A DNA stretch of 41,830 nt, from contig JAHFDH010000003.1 of assembly GCA_023249055.1 (NCBI GenBank), forward strand, positions 1 to 41,830, given 5' to 3'. The notes under the pieces are model-generated. The model had not been told where the DNA came from and searched no databases. It worked only from the letters and a program-made list of their open reading frames with translations. This DNA is from Candidatus Methylomirabilota bacterium. GTDB taxonomy: Bacteria; Methylomirabilota; Methylomirabilia; Methylomirabilales; Methylomirabilaceae. The translations under genes were made by a program, and so were the position numbers. Every line of letters begins with the position of its first letter. Within the stretch, counting starts at the first letter, position 1. Shown in pieces: positions 15,889 through 24,509 of this stretch.

Positions 15889-16644
15889 GTGATACTCAAC
15901 GTTGCACATCGAGGAGCCTCGGCGTTTGCGCCAGAGAACACGATGGTCGCCTTTGAAAAGGCGATTGAACTGGGAGCCGACGCCATCGAACTGGATCTGC
16001 ACGTCAGCCGGGAGGGCGAGTTAGTCGTCATCCACGATCAGACGCTGGACCGGTCCACCGACGGCCGGGGAGCGGTCCATGCGCGCAGCGTACAGGAGCT
16101 CAAGCAGCTTGACGCCGGCCGCTGGTTTGACGAGCGCTTTACCGGTCAGCGGATCCCGACCCTCGCCGAGGTCCTCAACCGTTTCGCCGGAAAGATTGTG
16201 CTCGCGCTCGAGGTCAAGGCAGGGTCAGCCTTCTTTCCCGGTATCGAGGAGCGGCTGGTCACAATCCTGCGCGAACATCAGGTGATCTCGCAGGTGGCCG
16301 TCGCGTCGTTCGATCATCACGCGCTGTTCAGACTGAAAGAGCTTGAACCATCCCTTCGAACTGCCGCCTTACTCGTAGGGCGGCCGGTATCGATGCCGAT
16401 GATTGCGGAAGCGTGCAAGGCAGACGCTCTGGCCCTCGAGTGCAACCTTGTCACAAACACAGAGGTTGAGGCCTGCCACGCCGCCGGACTCCAGCTTGTG
16501 GTGTGGGTGGTGAATGAGCCGGCTCAGATGGGCCACTTCATCGATCTGGGGGTTGACGGGATCATCACGGACCGACCCGACCTTTTACGCCAAGCCAAGG
16601 CCGAGCGCAGCGAGTCTCGCCCAATCCTCACGCGCTGGCAGTAA
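15889..16644 (+). CDS. glycerophosphodiester phosphodiesterase (GDPD/UgpQ type)
   Basis: A 251-residue enzyme starting at GTG, with AGGAGG 6 bases upstream. GDPD enzymes hydrolyse deacylated phospholipids such as glycerophosphocholine or glycerophosphoinositol to glycerol-3-phosphate and an alcohol. The catalytic signature is intact: HRGASAFAPENTMVAFEKAI (H, R and the E of PEN), ELDLHVSREGELVVIHD (metal-binding E, D and general-acid H), LEVK and the closing WVVNEP with GVDGIITDRP. No signal peptide is present, so it acts in the cytoplasm. It is short and standard in length. Downstream of the MDR gene, it could supply glycerol-3-phosphate from lipid turnover; a link with the inositol cluster is possible but unsupported. 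Confidence 0.93.
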   Translation: MILNVAHRGASAFAPENTMVAFEKAIELGADAIELDLHVSREGELVVIHDQTLDRSTDGRGAVHARSVQELKQLDAGRWFDERFTGQRIPTLAEVLNRFAGKIVLALEVKAGSAFFPGIEERLVTILREHQVISQVAVASFDHHALFRLKELEPSLRTAALLVGRPVSMPMIAEACKADALALECNLVTNTEVEACHAAGLQLVVWVVNEPAQMGHFIDLGVDGIITDRPDLLRQAKAERSESRPILTRWQ

Positions 16645-16690
16645 GCAGTTGCCTGAGACAACGCTTCATAGTCCTCATCGACGGATAGTC

Positions 16691-16804
16691 ATGGCCTTTG
16701 GTTCAACGCCCAACGATCCGGACCGAACCGCTTGGCCCTTCATTCTCTTAATCGGAGCCATTGCCGCTGTCATCGTCGCCACACTCCTCGTATTTGCCGC
16801 CTGA
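16691..16804 (+). CDS. possible 37-residue single-span membrane protein
   Basis: An ATG-started frame encodes a short polar head (MAFGSTPNDPDRTAW) followed by a clean hydrophobic helix of about 20 residues (PFILLIGAIAAVIVATLLVF) and then a stop. This is the look of a genuine small membrane protein. There is no strong ribosome site (GACGGATAG just upstream) and no family I can name. It is flanked by the glycerophosphodiesterase gene and a 300-base spacer. Confidence 0.4.
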   Translation: MAFGSTPNDPDRTAWPFILLIGAIAAVIVATLLVFAA

Positions 16805-17105
16805 TCGTCACGGCCGGATGCCTGCAACCGGTCTCGCATGCGGTGTTCTGAACCATGCGGTAAGCTATTTCCCGTTGCGAAGCTGCGTTGAGATACGCTA
16901 TACTTTAACTCTACAATATACCAATCCTGACCCCGTCAATATCTGAGCCTGTTGAGGGAGCGGTATGAGTTCAGAACCCGCTGGCCGCTTCTGAGGATCC
17001 TCAGTGTCACCAATAAGGCCTTACGGCGATTCATAGGCGTCATATCTCGAGCGCGGTCATGCCATCAGCAGGCACAGGGACCACTGGAAGTCAAAGGAGT
17101 GCAGA
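16805..17105. other. 301-base intergenic region with promoters for the acyl-CoA ligase
   Basis: Holds the two overlapping promoter candidates described separately, then a leader of about 180 bases before the acyl-CoA ligase ATG. Short frames in the leader show no protein signature. GGAG just before 17106 is the ribosome site. Confidence 0.5.
16875..16917 (+). promoter_or_regulatory. two overlapping sigma-70 promoter candidates
   Basis: One pair is TTGCGA (16875-16880) and TATACT (16899-16904), with an 18-base spacer. A second, shifted pair is TTGAGA (16888-16893) and TACAAT (16912-16917), also with 18 bases. The second matches consensus at 5/6 in both boxes. Either would start transcription of the ligase-DUF309-HpnN-HpnM run near 16911-16924. 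Confidence 0.45.
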
Positions 17106-18863
17106 ATGGCGAGCGTAGCCGCTCCTGCGAATCAAGGCCTTGACCGCCGCTGGTTCGCCCACTATGACCCGTGGGTTCCCGCACGCCTCGAATATCCGGA
17201 TATCCCGCTCCACCGCTTCTTATCGATCTCCGCACAAAAGTATCCGGATCGAACGGCGATCATCTTCTATGGCACGAAACTGACGTATCGCGCCCTCGAT
17301 GAGGCTGCGACGCGATTTGCAGCCGCCCTTGCTGACCGCGGACTGGCGAAGGGCGACAGGGTCTCGCTCTTCCTGCCGAACTGCCCCCAGATGGTTATCG
17401 CGTACTACGGTACATTGCGAGCCGGAGGACTGGCGGTCTCGACCAGCCCGCTCTACTCGACACGAGAGCTGGAGCACCAGCTGAACGATTCCGGCGCCGA
17501 GACCATCGTTGTGTTGTCGAAACTCTACCCGCTCGTCAAGGAGGTCGCCTCCAAAACCCGCCTGAAGCGGATTATCGTGACCAATATCAAAGAGTATTTC
17601 CCGCCCATACTCCGGCTGCTCTTTACCCTCTTGAAGGAAAAGCCACAGGGACACCGACCTGTAGTGGAGCAAAGCCCGGGAACGGAGTGGTTTTCGGAGC
17701 TGCTGACCTCCGCTCCTGCGACACCCCCCGCAACCACGGTCGGTCCGGATGACCCGGCGCTGCTCCAGTACACCGGGGGTACGACGGGTCTGGCCAAAGG
17801 CGCGATACTCACGCATAGAAATCTGGTGGCCAATACGATACAAACGGGCGCATGGCTGGTAAAGCCCGCCCTGAGCCCTGTCGAGGGGCCCACCCCCAGT
17901 TCCGTCAAAGGACAACACGACGAGGCCGAGGTCTTTCTCGGAGCGATCCCGTTCTTCCATATCTACGGGATGACGGTGGTTATGAATCTCTGCATCTCGC
18001 TGGGCCACACGATGGTACTGTTGCCGCAATTCAAGACGCAGGAAGTCCTGGATACAATCGCCAAGTACCGACCCACCCTCTTCCCGGGCGTTCCAACGAT
18101 GTACGTCGCCATCAACAATTATCCCGATGTCGGCAGGTACGACCTTCGGTCGATCAAGGCCTGCTTGAGCGGGGCTGCGCCATTGCCGCTTGAGGTGGCG
18201 AACCGGTTTGAAGCGTTGACCGGCGCGCGCCTTGTAGAGGGATACGGTCTGACCGAGGCTTCTCCGGTCACGCACGCTAACCCCCTTTTTGGCGCGAGGA
18301 AGGCCGGGGCGATCGGCCTGCCGCTCCCGGATACCGACGCCAGGATCGTAGACCTGGAGACTGGTGAGCGCACGCTGCCGTCGAACGAGACCGGCGAGGT
18401 GGCGGTCAAAGGCCCCCAGGTGATGGCCGGATATTGGAATCAGCCGGGCGAGACCGCCATGGTGCTCCGGGACGGATGGTTGCGCACAGGCGACATCGGC
18501 TATATGGATGAGCAGGGCTACTTCACCATCGTAGACCGGAAAAAGGAGATGATCATCGCGGGCGGCTTTAACATCTATCCCCGGGAGGTTGAAGAACCGC
18601 TGTACGAGCATCCCGGTATCAAAGAGGCCGTGGCCGTGGGCCTGCCTGACCCATACCGGGGAGAGACGGTGAAGGTCTACATCGTTCTGAAAGAGGGAGA
18701 GCGCGCTACCGAGCAGGAGATCATCAACTTCTGCAAGCAGCGGATGGCTAAGTACAAGGTACCCACCCTGGTCGAATTCAGGCACGAGTTGCCGAAAACG
18801 CTTGTGGGGAAGGTGCTCCGTCGTGCCTTGCGCGAAGAGGAGATGGCCAAGCGGACGTCATAG
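17106..18863 (+). CDS. fadD: long-chain acyl-CoA ligase (AMP-forming)
   Basis: A 585-residue member of the ANL adenylating family. It activates a carboxylic acid, probably a long-chain fatty acid, with ATP and CoA. Key motifs are the P-loop YTGGTTGLAKGAILTHRN near residue 225, the IPFFHIYGM segment, the A5 motif EGYGLTEASPVTH, the A7/A8 region GWLRTGDIGYMDEQGYFTIVDRKKEMI, and the closing lysine region LPKTLVGKVLRR. An insert of about 15-20 residues (PALSPVEGPTPSSVKGQ, around residues 252-270) interrupts the normal loop before the FHIYG motif. It is encoded by a short repeat element. AGGAG precedes the ATG. It leads the run with DUF309, HpnN-like and MlaC-like genes, so a role in lipid remodelling is plausible. 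Exact chain length is unknown. Confidence 0.9.
   Translation: MASVAAPANQGLDRRWFAHYDPWVPARLEYPDIPLHRFLSISAQKYPDRTAIIFYGTKLTYRALDEAATRFAAALADRGLAKGDRVSLFLPNCPQMVIAYYGTLRAGGLAVSTSPLYSTRELEHQLNDSGAETIVVLSKLYPLVKEVASKTRLKRIIVTNIKEYFPPILRLLFTLLKEKPQGHRPVVEQSPGTEWFSELLTSAPATPPATTVGPDDPALLQYTGGTTGLAKGAILTHRNLVANTIQTGAWLVKPALSPVEGPTPSSVKGQHDEAEVFLGAIPFFHIYGMTVVMNLCISLGHTMVLLPQFKTQEVLDTIAKYRPTLFPGVPTMYVAINNYPDVGRYDLRSIKACLSGAAPLPLEVANRFEALTGARLVEGYGLTEASPVTHANPLFGARKAGAIGLPLPDTDARIVDLETGERTLPSNETGEVAVKGPQVMAGYWNQPGETAMVLRDGWLRTGDIGYMDEQGYFTIVDRKKEMIIAGGFNIYPREVEEPLYEHPGIKEAVAVGLPDPYRGETVKVYIVLKEGERATEQEIINFCKQRMAKYKVPTLVEFRHELPKTLVGKVLRRALREEEMAKRTS
17868..17913 (+). repeat. REP-like element inserted in frame in the acyl-CoA ligase gene
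   Basis: Two related half-units, CCTGAGCCCTGTCGAGGGG (17870-17888) and CCCCCAGTTCCGTCAAAGGAC (17893-17913), resemble the widespread CCTGAG..GTCGAAGG short repeats that encode SxVEG-type peptides. Here they encode LSPVEG and SSVKG. A related segment, TTCGACAGGCTCGACC, occurs at about 40999-41014 in the ftsK linker. Confidence 0.55.
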
Positions 18864-18920
18864 GACGCCGGAAATAACGTACGCGCTGGAGGGCCGTCCA
18901 GCCAGTTTGTCGAATACGCG

Positions 18921-19559
18921 ATGCAAACCGTTCCACCGCCGATCCGCAGTCTGGAGCTTCGTGACCGACTGAGCGAGCTGTTGAAGGAGGCGCTCCAGAT
19001 GAAAGACCAGGCTGGGCGACTCTATTTGCTCCGCTCGTTCGAGGCTCTGGCGAGCGGGCAGCAACAATCGGCCCTGAGAGATGAGCTGCAAGCGGAACGG
19101 ACGGCCGCAACCAACAGGATCGACGCCTACTGCCGGGTGTTGGAGGATCTGTCGCGGCGGAGGTCTCGAGCAACCGGCTCGGTAGATCGGGCGCTGGAAG
19201 AGGCTGCGTACCTCTTTAATGAGGGCCTCTTTTTCGAGGTCCACGAGATACTCGAGACGGTATGGCTCACCCAACAGGAGGAGAACCGCCTCCTGTTGCA
19301 GGGGCTCATCCAGATCGCTGTCGGCTTTCACCACCTGGCGAACCGCAACCCCATGGGCGCGATTTCTCTTCTGAAAGAAGGAGTTCAAAAGGTTCAGGCT
19401 TGTGATCCGGATCGATCCCTGGTGAGGCTGAATCGGTTTCTGGCGCAGGTCGAGCGCGCTCACCAGTCGATCGCATCACAGGGGAACGCGGCGTGTGACC
19501 AATTCGATCGCCGGATGATCCCGAACATGCCCCTCATTAGAGTACACCGTCTGACGTGA
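18921..19559 (+). CDS. DUF309 family protein
   Basis: A 212-residue soluble, helical protein. The C-terminal half (about 95-175) is a DUF309 domain: AAYLFNEGLFFEVHEILETVW followed by LLLQGLIQIAVGFHHLANRNPMGAISLL. The family hallmark is this conserved HE within an E/H-rich helix and an LQGLIQ helix. The function of DUF309 is not established. The first 90 residues form charged helices not usual for the family. The start ATG at 18921 has no clear ribosome site, so the true start could be a little downstream. It sits 57 bases after the acyl-CoA ligase gene and 10 bases before the RND transporter gene, so it is cotranscribed with lipid genes. No function is proposed. Confidence 0.75.
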   Translation: MQTVPPPIRSLELRDRLSELLKEALQMKDQAGRLYLLRSFEALASGQQQSALRDELQAERTAATNRIDAYCRVLEDLSRRRSRATGSVDRALEEAAYLFNEGLFFEVHEILETVWLTQQEENRLLLQGLIQIAVGFHHLANRNPMGAISLLKEGVQKVQACDPDRSLVRLNRFLAQVERAHQSIASQGNAACDQFDRRMIPNMPLIRVHRLT

Positions 19560-19569
19560 GGCTTGCCGG

Positions 19570-22443
19570 ATGAGTCTTCGAAAGTTGCTGTCCCATACAG
19601 TGCTCGCCTACCCCAGGATCGCACTGATCGCCGCCATACTGCTGACGTTGGTCTCGGTCTGGGTCGCGATTGGGCGGCTGAGTTTTACCTCCACCCATCA
19701 GGCGATGTCCTCTCTCAGCGGCAGAGTGGGCCAAGTTCAAGAACGCTACAATCAGGCGTTCGGCGACCCGGACCAAGTCGTGATCGTCGTAGAGGCCGCC
19801 GACCAGGAGCAGGCCAAGCGCTATGCCGCTGTCCTGGCAGGACGGCTGGAGGCGTTGGCGGATATCGAGGAGGTCATCTATCGCTTTGATCTCACATCGT
19901 TGGAAGATCATTTTCTGATGTACTTGACTCCAGAACAGCTCAGCGATCTGCGGAGCAAGCTTGAGGAACATGCCTCGCTCATTAAGGAGCTGTCCGTCAA
20001 GCCAAGCGTGAATCGCCTGTTTCAACTGATCCATCGAGAGATCAGTTCGGCGTTAGTCGGTCGTCTGTTTACCGGCTTCCTGGGCGAAGAGGAAGAGGGC
20101 AAGGTCATACGTCCCGTGGAACTTCAGCCGCTGATCGCGCTACTCACGCAGCTTGAAGCGTGGGCAAGCGGTCCTCGGAGCTACACCTCGCCGTGGAAGC
20201 AGTTCATGGTCGAGGCCGACGAGAACGGCGACCGGGAAGGCTACCTGTGGTCCGACAACAAACAGCTCCTCTTCATCCTGGCTACCGTGAGGGCTGATAC
20301 GACCAGCCTGCTCAAGTTTGAGCGACCGATTCAAAAGATTCGTCAGGAGATTCTGGCGTTGCACACCCGATATCCGGGGGTCAAGGTCGGGGTGACAGGA
20401 AGTCCCGCCCTCGAATACGATGAGGTGACCGCCGCGCAACGGGATTCCGGTCTGATGTCGCTTGTCTCCCTTGGCGGGGTAGCCCTGCTGGTCGTGATAG
20501 TCTTTCGCAGCGTGTTCAGACCTGTCATGGGAATGATTGCGCTGGTTATGGGGGTCTGCTGGGCCTTCGGGTTCGCCGCCGTGACGGTCGGCCATCTGAA
20601 CATGCTGTCGATGGTGTTGGCGCCGATGCTGATCGGAATCGGCATGGACTATGGGATCCATCTTGTGGCCCGGTACGAAGAGGAGCGGGGCGCAGGCCGA
20701 ACCGTTCACGAGTCGTTGGAACAGGCGTTCGAAGGCGCCGGTCCGGGGATTCTGCACGCGGCCATCACGACCTCCGTCGGCCTCTTTACTTTGCTTTTGA
20801 CGGGAGTCAGCATTCTGCAGGAACTGGGTCTGATCACTGGGTGCGGCCTCCTGCTGACGCTGGTTTCGACCTTTGTCGTGTTGCCCCCGCTGCTCTTGTT
20901 GTGGGATAAGCGACCTGCCATGGAGAGTTCGGCGGGGCGCGCCGGCGCGCCCATTGAAAGGCGCTCCATTGAAGTGAAGATCGGTGAGGCTCATTTCCCG
21001 CTGCCACACTTGCCGAAGCCCCCGGATTTTATGGAATTCTGGTATCGGCGGCCCCGCACCGTCCTGCTCCTGTCGGCAATCGTGACGGCGGCGGCTCTCT
21101 ATGCGATGAACCGCATCGAATTCGACGGCAACGTCCTCCACCTTCAGGCGGAAGGAACCGAATCGGTGGACTGGGAGCTGAAGATCATCAGGCAGTCCGA
21201 ACGCTCGACTATCTATGGAGTGATCCTGGCTGAGAGCCTTGAAGAGGTCAGAGCAAAGACGAAAGCCCTCGAAGCCCTCCGCTCGGTGAGTAAGGCGGAG
21301 AGTGTCGCGATGCTCATCCCGGAGGATCAAGAACGCAAGCTCCTGTTGGCTCGTGAACTGACACCGTTCCTGGCCGGGGTGGACCCCTCACAACCCCCCA
21401 AGCCGGAACCGGTTGATCTCGATGATCTGCTGAACACGCTGCACCGGATTAAAGCCAAGATGTTGACAGCCGAGGACGCGAAGAAGTGGACCGGAAAAGA
21501 GAAACCACCCTTCGAGCAGATGGCGCGCGTACGAAGCCTGGTCGATCAATTTGAGCGGCGGCTTCAGCAACGCGGCTCCGCGGAGGTTCTTCGCAGACTG
21601 ACTGTCTTCCAGGATAAACTGTTCAACGATTTCTACGACAAGATGTCGCTCCTCGACAGGGCCGTGGCCTCCGGTCCGGTTAAACTCGATGATATTCCGC
21701 ACGATCTGAAGAAGCAGTTCGTCGGGCGGGACGGTTCATACCTGATTCGGGTATACCCCAAAGGCGACCCGTGGGAGTTTGCCTCGCAGACTGCGTTCGT
21801 GCGCGACCTGAGATCGGTGGATCCTGATGCCGTCGGCGACCCGGTCAAGGGGTACGAGGTCATCTCAGCGATGAAGCGAGGATATCAACAGGTAGGGATC
21901 TATGCGTTGATCGGGGTGGCCGTACTGTTCCTGGTAAATCTGCGCGATCTTCGCTACTTTCTGTTGGCGAAGGTCCCGCTGCTGATCGGCGCCGTCTGGA
22001 TCGCCGGTCTGATGGAGCTCTTCCGGTTGAAGTTTAACCTGGCCAACCTGATTATCATCCCGTTGATTGTAGCGCCCGGAGTAGAAAACGGTCTAATGAT
22101 TATCCATCGTTTCCGAGAAGAAGGTGAGGCCGCCGTGCTGCCAAAGAGCATTGGTAAGGGTGTGACGCTCTCGTCATTGACAACCATGATCGGCTTCGGT
22201 AGTCTTCTCATTGCTCACCACCGCGGCGCATACAGCATCGGTCTTCTGGTCACACTGGGCGTGGGCGCCGTTCTGGTGGTGTCTGTGGTCGTATTGCCGG
22301 CTCTCCTCACTGTTGTTGCGAAACACCCGTTAAAAAAAGCGGTCTTGGGTTCCGGATTCCGGGCTGAACACGTGCCAGGACAGGTTGAGCCGAGCGTTCA
22401 AAATATAGAACGGGAAACGATGTTCAACTCAAAGGAGAAGTGA
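19570..22443 (+). CDS. hpnN: HpnN-like hopanoid/lipid RND superfamily exporter
   Basis: A 957-residue inner-membrane protein. It has the RND/MMPL duplication: TM1 near residues 13-35, a large periplasmic loop, a bundle of five or six helices around residues 285-450 (including MLSMVLAPMLIGIGMDYGIHLVARYEEE), then a second half. That half has TM near residues 500-520, a second periplasmic loop and another bundle (NLIIIPLIVAPGVENGLMIIHRFREEG) ending at residue 925. The repeated G-D/E-NGLMIIHRF-type motif in helix 4 is characteristic of HpnN and related lipid exporters. HpnN proteins move hopanoids from the inner to the outer membrane using the proton gradient. The neighbouring MlaC/Ttg2-type gene, starting one base after the stop, is the usual HpnM partner, which supports the call. 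Another MMPL lipid exporter is the main alternative. Confidence 0.75.
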   Translation: MSLRKLLSHTVLAYPRIALIAAILLTLVSVWVAIGRLSFTSTHQAMSSLSGRVGQVQERYNQAFGDPDQVVIVVEAADQEQAKRYAAVLAGRLEALADIEEVIYRFDLTSLEDHFLMYLTPEQLSDLRSKLEEHASLIKELSVKPSVNRLFQLIHREISSALVGRLFTGFLGEEEEGKVIRPVELQPLIALLTQLEAWASGPRSYTSPWKQFMVEADENGDREGYLWSDNKQLLFILATVRADTTSLLKFERPIQKIRQEILALHTRYPGVKVGVTGSPALEYDEVTAAQRDSGLMSLVSLGGVALLVVIVFRSVFRPVMGMIALVMGVCWAFGFAAVTVGHLNMLSMVLAPMLIGIGMDYGIHLVARYEEERGAGRTVHESLEQAFEGAGPGILHAAITTSVGLFTLLLTGVSILQELGLITGCGLLLTLVSTFVVLPPLLLLWDKRPAMESSAGRAGAPIERRSIEVKIGEAHFPLPHLPKPPDFMEFWYRRPRTVLLLSAIVTAAALYAMNRIEFDGNVLHLQAEGTESVDWELKIIRQSERSTIYGVILAESLEEVRAKTKALEALRSVSKAESVAMLIPEDQERKLLLARELTPFLAGVDPSQPPKPEPVDLDDLLNTLHRIKAKMLTAEDAKKWTGKEKPPFEQMARVRSLVDQFERRLQQRGSAEVLRRLTVFQDKLFNDFYDKMSLLDRAVASGPVKLDDIPHDLKKQFVGRDGSYLIRVYPKGDPWEFASQTAFVRDLRSVDPDAVGDPVKGYEVISAMKRGYQQVGIYALIGVAVLFLVNLRDLRYFLLAKVPLLIGAVWIAGLMELFRLKFNLANLIIIPLIVAPGVENGLMIIHRFREEGEAAVLPKSIGKGVTLSSLTTMIGFGSLLIAHHRGAYSIGLLVTLGVGAVLVVSVVVLPALLTVVAKHPLKKAVLGSGFRAEHVPGQVEPSVQNIERETMFNSKEK

Positions 22444-22444
22444 C

Positions 22445-23101
22445 ATGGCGAGCGTAATGAGGTTGACCGTACGAACAGGTGTGCTGTGTGGAACTCTCGC
22501 GCTGGGATTGTTGGTCGCTGTAGCGTTCGCCTCCGCGAGCGACACCACCGATCAGGTCAAGACCGAACTGGATCAGCTTACTGCTATCGCGAGGGACCCC
22601 ACCTTACAAGAGAAGGAGAAGGAGCCGGTACGGAAGTCGATGGTCAGGGAGCGGATCTTGCACTGGTTCGACTTGCAGGAGATGGCTCGCCGCTCACTGG
22701 CCAACCACTGGACCAAGCGTTCAGCTCAGGAACGAAAAGAGTTCGTTGAGCTATTCGGGGACCTGTTTGTAGAATCGTACACCACGTTGGTAGTTGATCA
22801 TCTTGGCGATCAGCATGTGACGTATCTCTCGGAACAGATTGATAAGCACGACGCCACCGTCAGAACGAAGTTCCTGTCAAAACGGAACGAGCCGACCTTT
22901 GTTGACTTTGCCCTCCTTCGTCGAGGCAACGCCTGGGTTCCCTACGATGTCGTGATCGACGAGGTCAGCATCGTGGGAAACTACCGAACCCAGTTCGATA
23001 AGGTCATCCGGGATCAGTCGTACGAAGCCCTCGTCAAGAAGATGCGACTCAAGCGAGAGTCGGAAGGGTTGGGATCGACGGCAAAGAAGGGATCGATGTA
23101 A
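22445..23101 (+). CDS. hpnM: MlaC/Ttg2D-family periplasmic lipid-binding protein (HpnM-like)
   Basis: A 218-residue exported protein with a signal peptide at 1-31 (VLCGTLALGLLVAVAFASA) and AAGGAGAAG before the ATG. The mature domain matches the MlaC/Ttg2D fold: VREKRILHWFDLQEMAR-type helix near residue 70, then WTKRSAQERKEFVELFGDLFVESYTTLV, VDFALLRRGNAWVPYDVVIDEVSIVGNYRTQF and the FDKVIRDQSYEALVKKM closing helix. Such proteins carry a lipid across the periplasm. The gene directly follows the HpnN-like exporter with effectively no gap, the order seen for HpnM/HpnN pairs in hopanoid producers. It may ferry hopanoids or phospholipids; the lipid is inferred. Confidence 0.85.
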   Translation: MASVMRLTVRTGVLCGTLALGLLVAVAFASASDTTDQVKTELDQLTAIARDPTLQEKEKEPVRKSMVRERILHWFDLQEMARRSLANHWTKRSAQERKEFVELFGDLFVESYTTLVVDHLGDQHVTYLSEQIDKHDATVRTKFLSKRNEPTFVDFALLRRGNAWVPYDVVIDEVSIVGNYRTQFDKVIRDQSYEALVKKMRLKRESEGLGSTAKKGSM

Positions 23102-23135
23102 CCGCGCCGCCCCTTCGACACAGATCAGAATAGGC

Positions 23136-24509
23136 TCAGGCTCCGCCCATACCTGCTCGATAGGCATCACTGGATTCGTAGTAATCAAGTCCGGAGTGGT
23201 CCAGCACCTCCTCTCCGACCAGGATGCGCAAGGTGTTTGTCAACTTGAGATGCTGGATGAACAGGTCGTGCTCCGGCTTGAGGTCTGGTCGGGCCATAGG
23301 AGACTTGAAATAGAACGAGAGCCACTCCTGAATCCCCGATAACCCGGCCCGTTGGGCCAGGTCCAGAAACAGCGCTAAGTCGAGGGCTACCGGCGCCGCC
23401 AGGATAGAATCCCGACAGAGGAAGTTAATCTTGATCTGCATCGGCTGGCCGAGCCAACCGAAGATATCGATGTTGTCCCATCCCTCCTTGGCGTCGCCGC
23501 GCGGCGGATAGTACTCGATCCGAATCTTGTGGAAGACCTGGCCGTACAGCTCCGGATAGAGCTCGGGCTGCACAATAGCCTCCAGCACGGAGCCCTTGCT
23601 GACCTCCTTGGTCCTGAACGATCCCTGATCATCCAACACCTCGCCGTCCCGGTTCCCAAGGATGTTGGTAGAAAACCAGCCGGTCAGCCCCAGCATCTTG
23701 GCTTTCAGCCCGGGCGCGACTACGGTTTTGAGAAAGGTCTGGCCGGTCTTGAAATCCTTTCCGGCAATCGGAACGTGGCGCTGACGAGCGAATTCAACCA
23801 GCGCCGGGACATCGACCGCCAGATTGGGTGAGCCGTTCGCAAAGGGCACACCGGCTGAAATGGCAGCATAGGCATAGATCATGCTCGATGAGATTTCCGG
23901 GGCGTTCGCCTTCAGGCCGGCCTCAAACGCCTCAATGGTCTCGTGCACCGAAGCCGGCTGCATGAAGACCTCTGTCGATCCGCACCAGATCATCACGGCC
24001 CGCTGGATCCCTTCCCTTTGACGGAAGGCCTCGATATCCTCGATCAGCATGTCCGCCAGGTGCTTCTTGCTCAGGCCCGACTTCAGGTTGGTCCCTGAGA
24101 GCCTGCGCACATACGCTTGATCAAAGACTGCCGGCCACGGTCTCACCGCCTCCAGTTGATCTTTGACCTGATCCAGCATCTCTCTCGGCAGGACTCCGGC
24201 ATGGCACGCGGTCTGATAGGCGTCCTCGGGAAAAATATCCCAGCCGCCGAAGACCAGATTGTTCAGGTCTGCGAGGGGGACGACCTCCTTAATCGGCGCA
24301 TAGCGAGGACTGGTCCGCTTGCCAAGGCGCATCCGCTGCATCTGCGTGAGAGAACCGTACGGTTGAGACAGTCCCTTGTTGATCAAGTGGACTCCCGCAA
24401 TGAGCGTCGTGGCCACCGCCCCCAGCCCGGGGATCAACACGCCCAACTTACCATGAGGGGACGCAATGTCCCGTTTCAATTCAGGATAGAATGAACTCTT
24501 TTGGCTCAT
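23136..24509 (-). CDS. ino1: inositol-3-phosphate synthase (eukaryote/Bacteroides-like type)
   Basis: A 457-residue cytoplasmic NAD-dependent enzyme. It isomerises glucose-6-phosphate to 1L-myo-inositol 1-phosphate (D-inositol-3-phosphate). The N-terminal Rossmann loop is VLIPGLGAVATTLIAG, a variant of the usual glycine-rich loop. Other landmarks are VPFANGSPNLAVDVPALVEFA, the catalytic lysine segment IAGKDFKTGQTFLKTVVAPGL, NILGNRDGEVL with SFRTKEVSKGSVL, and RDSILAAPVALDLALFLDLA. This pattern resembles the long eukaryotic-type synthase rather than the short actinobacterial one. Its ATG overlaps the CDP-alcohol phosphotransferase stop by 4 bases (ATGA). It is the last gene of the operon and supplies its committed precursor. 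The convergent end with the MlaC gene is only 34 bases away. Confidence 0.93.
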   Translation of the reverse strand: MSQKSSFYPELKRDIASPHGKLGVLIPGLGAVATTLIAGVHLINKGLSQPYGSLTQMQRMRLGKRTSPRYAPIKEVVPLADLNNLVFGGWDIFPEDAYQTACHAGVLPREMLDQVKDQLEAVRPWPAVFDQAYVRRLSGTNLKSGLSKKHLADMLIEDIEAFRQREGIQRAVMIWCGSTEVFMQPASVHETIEAFEAGLKANAPEISSSMIYAYAAISAGVPFANGSPNLAVDVPALVEFARQRHVPIAGKDFKTGQTFLKTVVAPGLKAKMLGLTGWFSTNILGNRDGEVLDDQGSFRTKEVSKGSVLEAIVQPELYPELYGQVFHKIRIEYYPPRGDAKEGWDNIDIFGWLGQPMQIKINFLCRDSILAAPVALDLALFLDLAQRAGLSGIQEWLSFYFKSPMARPDLKPEHDLFIQHLKLTNTLRILVGEEVLDHSGLDYYESSDAYRAGMGGA

